From contig NZ_JBHSCW010000007.1 of assembly GCF_042651425.1 (NCBI RefSeq), positions 304,312 through 368,311 on the forward strand: a stretch of DNA of 64,000 bases. Direction: 5' to 3'. This stretch comes from Fodinicurvata halophila. Its GTDB lineage: Bacteria > Pseudomonadota > Alphaproteobacteria > Kiloniellales > DSM-21159. How positions within the stretch are numbered: position 1 is the first letter of the stretch; the number at the start of each line of letters is the position of its first letter. The translations under genes and the position numbers were made by a program. This document shows positions 16,735-25,722 of this stretch, in pieces. The notes beneath the pieces are model-generated. The model did not search any database. It saw only the letters and a program-made list of their open reading frames with translations, and was not told the origin of the DNA.

Positions 16735-17961
16735 ATGAGAACGGAGAAACTGGAGTTCGCGGGTCACAGTGGCGAGAGTCTGGCGGCGCGCCTGGATCGC
16801 CCGGACGGCCGGGTCCGGGCGGTGGCTCTCTTCGCCCATTGTTTCACCTGCAGCAAGGACCTGCGGGCGGCCCGGCGCATTGCCGCGCGCCTGTCGGCCC
16901 TGGGGTTTGCGGTCCTGCGCTTCGATTTCACGGGTCTGGGACACTCCGAGGGGGAGTTCGCCAACACGGGCTTCACCTCCAATGTGGAGGATCTGGTGCG
17001 GGCGGCCCGACACCTGGAGGGCATGGGACTGACGCCCAGCCTGCTGATCGGCCACTCGCTGGGCGGTGCGGCGGTGCTAAAAGCCGCCGGCGAGATTGCC
17101 TCGGCCAGGGCCGTGGTGACGATCGCCGCCCCGTCCTCGCCCGACCATGTCCTGCAGCATCTGGGAGCGGATCTGGAGACGATCCGGCAGATGGGCGAGG
17201 CCGAGGTCAACCTGGGCGGCCGGTCCTTCACGCTCACGCGGCAGTTCGTCGAGGATATCGAGCAGAGCGAGCTGAAGGCATCGATCGGCAATCTGCGGCG
17301 CGCCCTGCTGGTCCTGCACGGACCGCGGGACGAGATCGTCGGCATCGAGAATGCCAGTGCGATCTTCCTGGCCGCCAAGCATCCCAAGTCCTTCGTCACC
17401 CTGGACGATGCCGATCACCTGCTCAGCGAGGCCGGCGATGCCGAATATGCCGCGGAGGTGATCGCCGCCTGGGCGCAGCGCTACCTGGATCTGCCTGAGG
17501 AAGAGAAGTCGGTTTCGGCTCCGGAAGGTGTGGTGCGGGTCAGCGAGGCCGATCCGGAGGGCTTCCGCCAGGACGTGGTGGTGGACGGCCGTTACCAGCT
17601 GTCCGCCGACGAACCCGCCGATTTCGGCGGCACCGAAACCGGGCCCAGTCCCTATCAGTTTCTCTCAACCGGCCTGGGCGCCTGCACTTCCATGACCATC
17701 CGCATGTATGCGCGCCGCAAGGGCTGGCCTCTGACGCAGGTCTCGGTGGATGTAAGCCACGACAAGCGGCACGCCGAGGACTGCGCGGACTGCGAGACCC
17801 GGGAGGGCAAGATCGATGTCTTCACCCGTGTTGTTCGCTTGGAGGGCGATCTGTCCGACGAGCAGCGCCAGCGCCTGCTGGAGATCGCCGACAAGTGTCC
17901 GGTGCACCGGACGCTGCACGCCTCGTCCGTCATCGAGACCGAACTCGCGGACGAGGCGTGA
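16735..17961 (+). CDS. alpha/beta hydrolase fused to OsmC-family domain
   Basis: The protein has 408 residues. Residues 1-255 form an alpha/beta hydrolase with the nucleophile elbow GHSLGG (Ser108), and residues about 265-405 an OsmC/Ohr-like domain with FLSTGLGACTSMTIRMYA and DKCPVHRTL holding the two characteristic cysteines. OsmC domains reduce organic hydroperoxides; the hydrolase may cleave an ester or peroxy-ester. This fusion is recurrent in proteobacteria. It stands alone, 113 bases after the nar operon, and converges on the TPP enzyme gene. Confidence 0.9.
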   Translation: MRTEKLEFAGHSGESLAARLDRPDGRVRAVALFAHCFTCSKDLRAARRIAARLSALGFAVLRFDFTGLGHSEGEFANTGFTSNVEDLVRAARHLEGMGLTPSLLIGHSLGGAAVLKAAGEIASARAVVTIAAPSSPDHVLQHLGADLETIRQMGEAEVNLGGRSFTLTRQFVEDIEQSELKASIGNLRRALLVLHGPRDEIVGIENASAIFLAAKHPKSFVTLDDADHLLSEAGDAEYAAEVIAAWAQRYLDLPEEEKSVSAPEGVVRVSEADPEGFRQDVVVDGRYQLSADEPADFGGTETGPSPYQFLSTGLGACTSMTIRMYARRKGWPLTQVSVDVSHDKRHAEDCADCETREGKIDVFTRVVRLEGDLSDEQRQRLLEIADKCPVHRTLHASSVIETELADEA

Positions 17962-17985
17962 GTCTGCCGTTTCCGGCGTGTGCGA

Positions 17986-19701
17986 TTACGCCACCCACTC
18001 GCTGACCGGGGCGTTGGCCTCGTGCAGCGGTTGGGTGATGACGTCGACCAGGGTCGGACCCTCGGCTTCGAAGGCGGCCTTCAGGGCGCCGCGCAGGTCG
18101 CCGGGCTGTTTCACGGACCAGCTCTTTAGCCCGAAGGCCTCGGCCACACGGGCATGATCGGTGCGGTCGAAGTCTACGGAGAAGTAGCGCTCGCCGAAGC
18201 CGCTCTTCTGGCCGGCCTTGATCCAGCCGTAGACGGCGTTGGACGCCACGATCACAGTGATCGGGGCCTTCATGCGCACCAGGGTTTCCAGCTCGCCGGC
18301 GTTGAACCCGAAGCTGCCGTCGCCGACGAACGCGACGACGCGGGCATTCGGGCGGGCATAGCAGGCGCCCAGCGCCCCCGGCATAGCATAGCCCAGGGCG
18401 CCGTGGGCGCGGTTCGAGACGAAACGGCGGCCCGAGTCCTCGAGGCGGTAGTAGGCCGAAACATAGGGGCAGGGCGTTCCCGGATCGGCGACGATGACCG
18501 AGTCCCTGGGCAGGAGCTCCTGCATCTCGCGAATGATCCGCTCGGGCCGGATCAGGTCATCCTCAATGGCCGCAAGCTCGTCGAATTTCTCGAAGCGCGC
18601 CTTCCAGAGACCGGTCGCCGTCTGCTCGGAGGTGGCCCGGCGGTCCTTGCGGTCGCTGGCCTCGGACTGGACGCGGTCCAGCAGTTCCTTGAGGGCGGGA
18701 CGCGCATCGCCGATGACGGCCACGTCGGTGCGATAGTTGGCGCCGATCACGCCGGGGTCGGCATCCACATGCACGATCTTGCAGCTACCGGCCTGGGGGT
18801 GGCGCCAGCGTTCGGTGGTGACCGAGCCGGCGCGGCAGCCCACGAGCAGCACCAGGTCGGCGGCGTCGATAACCTCGCGCGCAGCCAGGCTGCCGCCGTT
18901 GCTGCCGACGACGCCCAGCGCCAGAGGATGGCGCTCGGAGATCACGCCCTTGCCGCTGATGGAGGTGGCGACCGGCGCGCCGAGTGCCTCGGCCAGGGCC
19001 GTCAGCTCCTGGCTGGCGCCGGCATTGAGGGGGCCGCCGCCGCAGATGATCAAGGGGTTGCTGGCCTTCAGCAGCAGCTCGGCTGCGGCATCCAGGCTGG
19101 CACTGTCCGGGGTCGTGGGCGCGGCCGGATAGCGCCCGAAGGTCTCGTCCGCCCAGACCGTGTCCTGGTTCACCGGCTGCTTCTGCACGTCGAAAGGCAG
19201 GCCGATGTGCGCGGCCCCGGGCTTGCCCGTGGTCATCTGCCGGAAGGCCTGGCGCAGGGTGTTGGGAATCTGGTCGGCCTGGTCGATGACCTTGTTCCAC
19301 TTGGTCACCGGCTTGAACAGGCTGTCCTGATCCAGTTCGGTGAGCGTGTATTTCCCGCGGCCGCCGACCCCGATGTCGGTGGTGATGCCGAGGACCGGTA
19401 TGGATGACTCGTCCGCCTCCACGAGGCCGGGCAGGATATAGGTGGCGCCGCCGCCGCTCGGACCCTCGCAGACGCCGACCCGGCCGGAGAGGCGGGCGTA
19501 GACATCGGCCATGTAGGCGGCCGAGCGCTCGTCGCGTGTCAGGATGTGGGTCATCCCGTGGTCCAACTGGTGCAAGGCGTCATAGAGCGGCAGGCTGGTG
19601 TCCCCGCACAGCCCGAAGATGTGCTTTACGCCATGGTGCTGCAGCACGCGCACGAAGGCTTCCGCCCCCGTCATCCGGTTGGTCTTGTCGTCAGCGGTCA
19701 A
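17986..19701 (-). CDS. thiamine-diphosphate enzyme, acetolactate-synthase-like
   Basis: The protein has 571 residues with the three-domain layout of the family: an N-terminal PYR domain with the catalytic glutamate in DERSAAYMADVYARLSG, a central domain (about 205-340), and a C-terminal PP domain with GDGSFGFNAGELETLVRMKAP as the TPP/Mg motif. The substrate cannot be told; candidates include oxo-acid decarboxylases, sulfoacetaldehyde acetyltransferase-like and glyoxylate carboligase-like enzymes. It follows a GntR regulator gene on the same strand by 44 bases and is probably co-transcribed with it. Confidence 0.85.
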   Translation of the reverse strand: MTADDKTNRMTGAEAFVRVLQHHGVKHIFGLCGDTSLPLYDALHQLDHGMTHILTRDERSAAYMADVYARLSGRVGVCEGPSGGGATYILPGLVEADESSIPVLGITTDIGVGGRGKYTLTELDQDSLFKPVTKWNKVIDQADQIPNTLRQAFRQMTTGKPGAAHIGLPFDVQKQPVNQDTVWADETFGRYPAAPTTPDSASLDAAAELLLKASNPLIICGGGPLNAGASQELTALAEALGAPVATSISGKGVISERHPLALGVVGSNGGSLAAREVIDAADLVLLVGCRAGSVTTERWRHPQAGSCKIVHVDADPGVIGANYRTDVAVIGDARPALKELLDRVQSEASDRKDRRATSEQTATGLWKARFEKFDELAAIEDDLIRPERIIREMQELLPRDSVIVADPGTPCPYVSAYYRLEDSGRRFVSNRAHGALGYAMPGALGACYARPNARVVAFVGDGSFGFNAGELETLVRMKAPITVIVASNAVYGWIKAGQKSGFGERYFSVDFDRTDHARVAEAFGLKSWSVKQPGDLRGALKAAFEAEGPTLVDVITQPLHEANAPVSEWVA

Positions 19702-19745
19702 GGTGTTCGCTTTCTCTGCTTATTGAGGTGTGTCGGTCGCCCACA

Positions 19746-20459
19746 TCAGCCCTTGTCCGGGCGGTTCATGGCTTGCGTGACGTAGATGTAGGCATAGCCG
19801 CGCTTGAGCATCTCGACGATCTGGTCCATGCGCCGGGTGATGTGGCGGCGCATGACCGTCTCGGCGGCCTCGGCCTCGCCGGCCAGCAGGTGCTCCACCA
19901 CCTGGCGGTGCTCTGCCTGGGTGTCGTCGCGACGGGTGTCGGTCATGTCCACCCAGCGCACGAAGTAGGTGCGCGTGTTCACGCTCTTCAGGGCGTCCAG
20001 CATCTGCCGGTTGCGGCTTAGCTCCGCCAGCCATTCGTGGAACTTCAGGTCGAGGGACACCATCCGGTCCACGTCGGTGTCCTCGGGCAATTCGGCCGTT
20101 TCCCGGAGAAAGGCCAGGACCTCCTCGAGCTCGGCCCGCTCGGCCCGCTCGGCGACCCGACGAACAATGCCCGCTTCCAGGTCCTGGCGCAGCTCGTAGA
20201 GATCAAAGATCTCCTTGGCGTCCAGCTCGCGGCAGGAAAAGCCGCGGTTAACCGAGAAGGTCAGCAGGTCTTCCGCCGTCAGCCGGTTCAGCGCCTCGCG
20301 CAGCGGCGTGCGGCTGACGTTCAGCTCCTTGGCCAGCTGCAGCTCGTTGATCCGCTCGCCCGGCCGGATGGCAAAGGTCATCGCCCGCTGCCGGATCTCC
20401 GTGTAGGCCCGCTCGACCGATGCGCCACGCGTCGCTTTCGCCTCTGGTTCCTCTGTCAT
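19746..20459 (-). CDS. GntR/FCD-family transcriptional regulator
   Basis: The protein has 237 residues. Winged helix at about 18-85 (GERINELQLAKELNVSRTPLREALNRL) and FCD ligand domain at about 95-230, with metal-ligand positions in LDLKFHEWL, EHRQVVEHLL and MRRHITRRM. Such regulators usually repress a catabolic operon until an acid intermediate binds. It leads the unit containing the TPP enzyme and is divergent from the TauE-like exporter, both plausible targets. Confidence 0.9.
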   Translation of the reverse strand: MTEEPEAKATRGASVERAYTEIRQRAMTFAIRPGERINELQLAKELNVSRTPLREALNRLTAEDLLTFSVNRGFSCRELDAKEIFDLYELRQDLEAGIVRRVAERAERAELEEVLAFLRETAELPEDTDVDRMVSLDLKFHEWLAELSRNRQMLDALKSVNTRTYFVRWVDMTDTRRDDTQAEHRQVVEHLLAGEAEAAETVMRRHITRRMDQIVEMLKRGYAYIYVTQAMNRPDKG

Positions 20460-20472
20460 AATCTCTCAGCAC

Positions 20473-20488
20473 GCAATACTGTATGCAA
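20473..20488. promoter_or_regulatory. candidate GntR operator upstream of the GntR gene
   Basis: GCAATACTGTATGC contains the near-palindrome ATAC-T-GTAT, the kind of short inverted repeat bound by FCD regulators. It lies 14-29 bases before the regulator's start codon, where it could provide autoregulation. Confidence 0.35.
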
Positions 20489-20731
20489 TCCTGAGCCAAA
20501 TCGTGAATGCAGAACCGCAGATTGTCAATATGCTTCTGCTTCGATTTGCGCCGCTCAGCCTTGCCGACGCACAGCGCATGGGGGAAAGAAACACTAGGTT
20601 GCCGGGCGCGGTCGCCTGATCTTCCGGAGGGGCGGGAAGCATGGAAATCCGTGATCCGCGCGGTCAGATGGATTATGCCTGTTATCCGCCCGACCAGAAG
20701 ATAAGAAACGATACAAAAGGAAGCTGCAGCC

Positions 20732-21556
20732 TTGGAAGACAACTGGATGGAAATCGCGTATCTTTTCGCCGCGCTGGCGGGTGCCGGGGTGGCGGCCGGC
20801 CTGCTGGCGGGCCTGCTGGGAGTCGGCGGCGGGATCGTCATCGTGCCGGTGCTGTTCAGCATCCTGCTGCTGATCGGGGTCGATCCTGCCATCTGCATGC
20901 ACCTTGCTGTAGGGACCTCGCTGATGACCATTGTCGCGACGTCAATGTCCTCGGCCCGGGCGCATCACCGCAAGGGAGCCATCGACTGGGCCCTGGCCAG
21001 GCGCTGGGCCGTGGCCATTGCGCTTGGGGCGGTGGCCGGCGGCCTGATCGCGCGCTTCCTGAACAGCCAGGAGCTTTCGCTCTTCTTCGCCGTCGTTGCC
21101 CTGAGTGTGGCAATCTATCTCAGTGTGCGCCGCGAGGGCACGCAGCTCTTCCCGAGCCTGCCCAAGGGCCTCAAGGCCCAGCCGATCCCGGTGCTGATCG
21201 GCTTTGTCTCTTCGCTTATGGGGATCGGCGGCGGGACCTTCACCGTGCCGGTGCTCAGCTCCTGCGGCTATCCGGTGCGCAACGCGGTGGCCACCTCGTC
21301 CTTCTTCGGCCTGCTGATCGCCTTGCCGGGGGCGCTGGCCTTCATGGCCGCGGGCTGGGGCGATCCGCGCCTGCCGCCGCTTTCGCTGGGCTATGTCAAC
21401 CTGCTGGGGTTTGTCATCATTGCCCCGCTGACCACCCTGGCCGCCCCCTGGGGCGCGCGGATCGCCCATGCCATTGCGCCCAACATCCTGCGCCGGCTGT
21501 TCGCTGTCTTCCTGGCGATCACCGCCGTGAAGATGGGGTACAGTGCGCTGGCATAA
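20732..21556 (+). CDS. TauE/SafE (TSUP) family anion exporter
   Basis: The protein has 274 residues with eight predicted membrane helices. The two family repeats show GLLGVGGGIVIVPVL (about 29-43) and SSLMGIGGGTFTVPVL (about 162-177). TSUP proteins move sulfite, organosulfonates or other small anions across the inner membrane. The first possible start is TTG at 20732; an ATG at 20747 is a good alternative. A glyoxalase-like gene follows 55 bases downstream. The presence of TPP enzymes nearby makes sulfonate metabolism one possibility, not shown. Confidence 0.88.
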   Translation: MEDNWMEIAYLFAALAGAGVAAGLLAGLLGVGGGIVIVPVLFSILLLIGVDPAICMHLAVGTSLMTIVATSMSSARAHHRKGAIDWALARRWAVAIALGAVAGGLIARFLNSQELSLFFAVVALSVAIYLSVRREGTQLFPSLPKGLKAQPIPVLIGFVSSLMGIGGGTFTVPVLSSCGYPVRNAVATSSFFGLLIALPGALAFMAAGWGDPRLPPLSLGYVNLLGFVIIAPLTTLAAPWGARIAHAIAPNILRRLFAVFLAITAVKMGYSALA

Positions 21557-21611
21557 TCCCTATTCCACCTGCCCGATCGTCTGCCACGTTTCTTGTGGAG
21601 GTATCCCGACC

Positions 21612-22526
21612 ATGACCCAACTGCCCACCCGAGATCAGGTCTTCCTGGATCATGTCGCCCACTTCGTGCCCTCGCTGGAGGATGCCGGCGCCGCCATGGA
21701 GGCCGCCGGCTTCGTGCTGACGCCCTTCACGCGGCAGGAGAACCGCACGCCTGAGGGAATGGTGCCTTCAGGCATGGCCAATCGCTGCATCATGCTGGAG
21801 GAAGGCTATATCGAGCTGCTGACGGCGGTGTCCGAGACGGAGCTTTCACGGCAGTTCCACGAGGCCGTCGAGCGCTATCTGGGCCTGCACCTGATCGCCC
21901 TGGCCTGCGGTGATGCGCAAGCCACCCATGCGCATCTGGACCGCGAAGCCTTTTCGCCGAATGCCCCGGTCAACCTGACACGGCCGGTGGAGGGGCAGCA
22001 GGGCGAGGAGATGGAGGCTCGTTTCACGGTCCTGCGTGTGCCGCCCGGAATCATGCCTGAAGGGCGCATCCAGATCCTGGAGCATCACACCGAGGAGGCG
22101 CTCTGGCAGCCGCGCTTCCTGGCGCACGACAATGCGGTGCGCTCGCTGAAGTCGGTGCTGCTGGTGGTCGACGATCCGCACGAGGCTGCCGTGCGCTTCG
22201 GGCGCTTCTGCGGGCGGCCCTCGGAGCTGGGCGGCGAGGGACGTTTCCGGCTGGTGCTGGATCGCGGCAGCTGCGTCTTCCTGAGCCCGGAGGCCGCACG
22301 CACTCAGCTGCCCTGGGTCGGGGAGCAATTGCAGACGCCCTGGATCGCTGCCCAGGCGCTGGGGTCCGCGGACCTGGAGAGGACGGCGGAACGCTTCCGT
22401 GCCGCCGGCTTCACGCCCGTGGCCGGGGATGTCGGATCAAGCGAGATCACCTTCCGGCTGCCCGAAGCCCTAGGCGGCTTCCTGACTGTGGTTGACGAGG
22501 GCGGTCAACCCTCCTGGGCGGTCTGA
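21612..22526 (+). CDS. glyoxalase-like (VOC superfamily) protein
   Basis: The protein has 304 residues. FLDHVAHFVPSLEDAGAAMEAAGF at the start and the repeated pattern near residues 180-200 (LKSVLLVVDDPHEAAVRFGRF) indicate two VOC modules of the glyoxalase-like domain found in uncharacterised lyases. ATG at 21612 was chosen because the family N-terminus begins at QVFLDHV; upstream residues have no similarity to it. Its last 22 bases overlap the convergent TRAP permease gene. The substrate is unknown. Confidence 0.82.
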   Translation: MTQLPTRDQVFLDHVAHFVPSLEDAGAAMEAAGFVLTPFTRQENRTPEGMVPSGMANRCIMLEEGYIELLTAVSETELSRQFHEAVERYLGLHLIALACGDAQATHAHLDREAFSPNAPVNLTRPVEGQQGEEMEARFTVLRVPPGIMPEGRIQILEHHTEEALWQPRFLAHDNAVRSLKSVLLVVDDPHEAAVRFGRFCGRPSELGGEGRFRLVLDRGSCVFLSPEAARTQLPWVGEQLQTPWIAAQALGSADLERTAERFRAAGFTPVAGDVGSSEITFRLPEALGGFLTVVDEGGQPSWAV

Positions 22527-24472
22527 GCGCGCCGGCTGGCCAGCCAGAGCCAGCCGGCCAGCGCGGCGAAGACCGCCAGACCTGCGAACGAGGCCCAGAG
22601 GCTGGGATGGAGCAGGCCCCCTGCCGCCGGCAGCAGCAGCAGTCGTTCGATAATGCTGAGCCGCCGGAACAGGAAGCCCTCGAGCATCACGTTGAGCGCG
22701 ATAACCCCGGCCAGGGCCATGGCCGAGACCAGGAGGGCGCTGAAGATGTTCGCCTCCAGACCCAGGATTTCCGGGTGCACGGCGAAGAGGAACGGCAGCA
22801 CGAAGCCGGGCAGGCCCAGCCGCACCGCGATGAAGCTGGTTCGGAAGAAGCTGCCGTCGGCGATCTTGGAGGTCACCAGGCAGCAGATGGCCACCGGCGG
22901 CGTGATGGCCGAGACATTGGCGAAGAAGAAGACGAAGAAATGGGCGGCCAGCAGCGGCACGCCCAGCTCTACCAGGGCCGGCGCGCCCATCAGGGCCACC
23001 AGGATATAGGAAGCCGAGGTCGGCAGGCCCAGCCCGAAGGCGATGCAGGCCAGCGCCGCCACGATCAGCAGCAGGGCCAGGTCACCGCCCGCCAGTTCGA
23101 GCATCCAGAAGGACAGCTTCTGGGCGAAGCCGGTGACGGTGAGGACCTCCACCAGCACGCCGATGACGGCCACGACCACGCCGATCTGGGCGCCGCGCAG
23201 GGCCGCGTCAAAGGCGGTCCGCCCACCCAGCCGGAGGATGTTCCAGGCGATGCTGGCCAGGCCGCGCCAATGGAAGACCAGTTCGCGCAGGATGTAGAGC
23301 CCCAGCAGGATGCCAGCTGCGTGCAGCGATACGCGACCCGGCAGGTTGGTGATCAGCAGCATCGTGATCAGGTAGGCGATCGCGATGAAGAAGTGCGCGT
23401 TCCACAGGCAGGTGCGCAGCATGGAGTGCTCCACCTGCAGTTCCGCCTGCATGGTCTCGTCGGCCGAGGCGTCGAGGTCGAACTTCACCGCGCGCAGGTG
23501 CACCGCAAACATCAGGTAGAGATAGTAGATCAGTGCCGGGAAGACGGCGGCGATGATGATCTCGCCATAAGGGATGCCGGTCAGACCGACGATCAGGAAG
23601 GCGGCCAGGCCCATCATGGGCGGCGTGATCTGGCCTCCGGTGGAGGAGACGGCCTCGACGGCGCCTGCAAACTCGGGCTTGAAGCCCACGCGCTTCATCA
23701 GCGGGATGGTGAGCGCGCCCGTCGACGCGGCGTTGGCCACGCTGGAGCCCGAGACCATGCCCATCAGGCCGCTGGAGATGATGGCGATCTGTGCCGGCCC
23801 GGCGCGGCTCCGGCCGCCGAGGCGATAGGCCACCTGCATGATGAAGTCGATGCAGCCGGTCATCTTCATGGCGGCGGCCAACAGCATGAAGGGAAAGATC
23901 GTGCCGGCCGAGAGCTCGGCCAGGCTGCCCAGCAGGCCGCTGAAATAGGGGATCGAGGTGTAGCCGATCAGGCGCTTGAGCGTGATGCCGCCGTGATAGA
24001 GCAGGCCCTGGGGCAAGAGTTCGCCGAAATAGCCGTAGAGCAGGCCGACGACGGCGATGGCGCTGACCACCCAGCCCCATTCGCGCAGCGAGGCGTAGAG
24101 GCAGATGCCCAGGAAGACCCAGGCAATCAGCATGTCGGTGGTGTTGGGCAGGAAGGAGCGCTGCGTGGTCAGCGCCTGGTGTTCGGTGAAGATGTAGAAG
24201 ATGGCCGCCGCGGCGACGGCCGCAAGCAACAGGTGGGCAGCCTTCGAGACCGCGCTTTTCGTGTGCGCGGCGGAATAGAGAAAAATCAGGGCCGCAGCCC
24301 CGCCCACATGGACGACCTTGAACTGGCCCGACGGCAGTGTGTAGGTGAGCACCTGCACCACATGCGTCAGCACGAAGGCGATGGCGGCCAGACCGAAGAG
24401 AAGGGTTATACGCGCATCGCCGGCATCCTCGTCAGTGAAGATGCCGGCGAGTCGCTGAAAGGGTCCTTTCAT
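22505..24472 (-). CDS. TRAP transporter fused permease (4TM/12TM)
   Basis: The protein has 655 residues and about 16-18 membrane segments, with the small and large TRAP membrane subunits fused. SGLMGMVSGSSVANAASTGALTIPLMKRVGF and SSTGGQITPPMMGLAAFLI are large-subunit signatures. These fused permeases pair with TAXI-type receptors, and that receptor gene lies just upstream (37 bases) on the same strand. Transport is driven by an ion gradient. The cargo is probably an organic acid handled by the neighbouring enzymes. Confidence 0.94.
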   Translation of the reverse strand: MKGPFQRLAGIFTDEDAGDARITLLFGLAAIAFVLTHVVQVLTYTLPSGQFKVVHVGGAAALIFLYSAAHTKSAVSKAAHLLLAAVAAAAIFYIFTEHQALTTQRSFLPNTTDMLIAWVFLGICLYASLREWGWVVSAIAVVGLLYGYFGELLPQGLLYHGGITLKRLIGYTSIPYFSGLLGSLAELSAGTIFPFMLLAAAMKMTGCIDFIMQVAYRLGGRSRAGPAQIAIISSGLMGMVSGSSVANAASTGALTIPLMKRVGFKPEFAGAVEAVSSTGGQITPPMMGLAAFLIVGLTGIPYGEIIIAAVFPALIYYLYLMFAVHLRAVKFDLDASADETMQAELQVEHSMLRTCLWNAHFFIAIAYLITMLLITNLPGRVSLHAAGILLGLYILRELVFHWRGLASIAWNILRLGGRTAFDAALRGAQIGVVVAVIGVLVEVLTVTGFAQKLSFWMLELAGGDLALLLIVAALACIAFGLGLPTSASYILVALMGAPALVELGVPLLAAHFFVFFFANVSAITPPVAICCLVTSKIADGSFFRTSFIAVRLGLPGFVLPFLFAVHPEILGLEANIFSALLVSAMALAGVIALNVMLEGFLFRRLSIIERLLLLPAAGGLLHPSLWASFAGLAVFAALAGWLWLASRRAQTAQEG

Positions 24473-24509
24473 GCAGGGTCCTGCGGTCCTGATAATCCGT
24501 GCGAGCGGT

Positions 24510-25523
24510 TTATTCAGCCTCGGTCATGGAGTCGGACCAGAGGTCATTCTCCTTGTAGTACCTGGCCGCGCCCTTGTGAACGGGGAAACCCTCGACAAGG
24601 TACTGAGCGCCGAAATCCAGATTGATGTCCTTGAACTGGACGCCCAGGTCCTGGACCGAGTCGGTGTTCTCGAAGACGGCCTGCATGATCTGGTAGCCCA
24701 CGTCCTCGGAGACGTCGGGAGAGGCGGCCAGCACGCCGGAGAAGGAGGCGGCCTGGATATCCTCGTCGATTCCCTCGGCAACGCCGCCCGGAATGGTGCC
24801 GAACATGATGCCGGGATTGAGCTCCCTGGCCTTGGCCATGACCTCTTCCGGAATCGGCAGGATGCGCACCGGCGTGGTGGAGGTCAGCTCGGAGAGGATC
24901 GGGGCTGCACGGCCGTTGGTCAGCAGCGAGGGGATGCAGTCGACGGAATCGCCGCGCAGGGCATCGTAGCTCTCGCGCCAGGAGCCGTAGGTCCACTCGA
25001 CGTCGTCCAGGATTCCGGCGGCCTCGAAGAGAATGCCCCACATGGTGGCGGTGGAGCTGCCGGCCGGCGAGGGCATGCAGCGACGGCCGCGCAGATCCTC
25101 GAGGGTCTGGATGTCGCTGTCGGCACGGACCATCGGCGTGCAGTTGAACAGCGTGTAGGCGAACATCTGGTGGACCGTGATGGGTTCCGGATAGGGATCG
25201 TTGCCCTCGAAGGCCGGCTGCCAGTCGGTGGAGGTCGTCTGGCCCATCTGGATGACGCCCTCGTGGAACAGCTGCATGTTCTCGGTGCCGCCGCTGGTGG
25301 ACATCGAGGCGTTTTCGATATCGGTGTTGCGGTTTACCGTGTTGGCCAGGCCCTCGATGATGACGTAGCCCGTGGACCCCTGGGACGACGAGCCCCACTG
25401 CAGGCTTTGCTGGGCGAACACGCTGGTGGTGTGCAGCCCGAAGCTGCTGGCGGCGGCGCCGGCAAGGCCGAGACGCAGGGCATCGCGGCGGGACAGTTCG
25501 GGGAATTTCGATTGACGTGACAT
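24510..25523 (-). CDS. TAXI-family TRAP solute receptor
   Basis: The protein has 337 residues. The start at 25523 gives a Tat-type signal peptide (SRRDALRLGLAGAAASSFG, then VFAQQ as cleavage region); longer versions place a tail before it. QWGSSSQGSTGYVIIEGLANTVN and PSPAGSSTATMWGILFEAAG are typical of TAXI receptors, which often bind glutamate or other acids. It is expected in the periplasm, delivering ligand to the fused permease encoded next. Confidence 0.93.
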   Translation of the reverse strand: MSRQSKFPELSRRDALRLGLAGAAASSFGLHTTSVFAQQSLQWGSSSQGSTGYVIIEGLANTVNRNTDIENASMSTSGGTENMQLFHEGVIQMGQTTSTDWQPAFEGNDPYPEPITVHQMFAYTLFNCTPMVRADSDIQTLEDLRGRRCMPSPAGSSTATMWGILFEAAGILDDVEWTYGSWRESYDALRGDSVDCIPSLLTNGRAAPILSELTSTTPVRILPIPEEVMAKARELNPGIMFGTIPGGVAEGIDEDIQAASFSGVLAASPDVSEDVGYQIMQAVFENTDSVQDLGVQFKDINLDFGAQYLVEGFPVHKGAARYYKENDLWSDSMTEAE

Positions 25524-25556
25524 GTTTGGTCTCCCGGTTATTGTGGATATACTTGT

Positions 25557-25566
25557 CTGTATACAG
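25557..25566. promoter_or_regulatory. CTGTATACAG palindrome in the TRAP promoter
   Basis: A perfect 10-base palindrome lies 34-43 bases before the receptor start and overlaps a TATACA -10-like hexamer on the minus strand. GntR/FCD operators often have a GTATAC core, and two such regulators flank this cluster. It is a plausible operator for the transporter. Confidence 0.4.
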
Positions 25567-25722
25567 GAAATTATGCAGCATGAACAACATGACGCAAGCC
25601 CAAAACCCCCGAGGGAGCCTCTGAACATTCCCACAAGGCCAGTCCGGACGCCGCGCGTGCAAGCCGGGGGTTGTCGCGTTCCGCGACGGGATCAACACTG
25701 ACGAGCAGGAGAGCATGACGCG

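Noticed and set aside
22607..24625. A 672-codon open frame antisense to the TRAP permease
   Set aside because: Its composition is Arg/Gln/His-rich and it shows no conserved domain.
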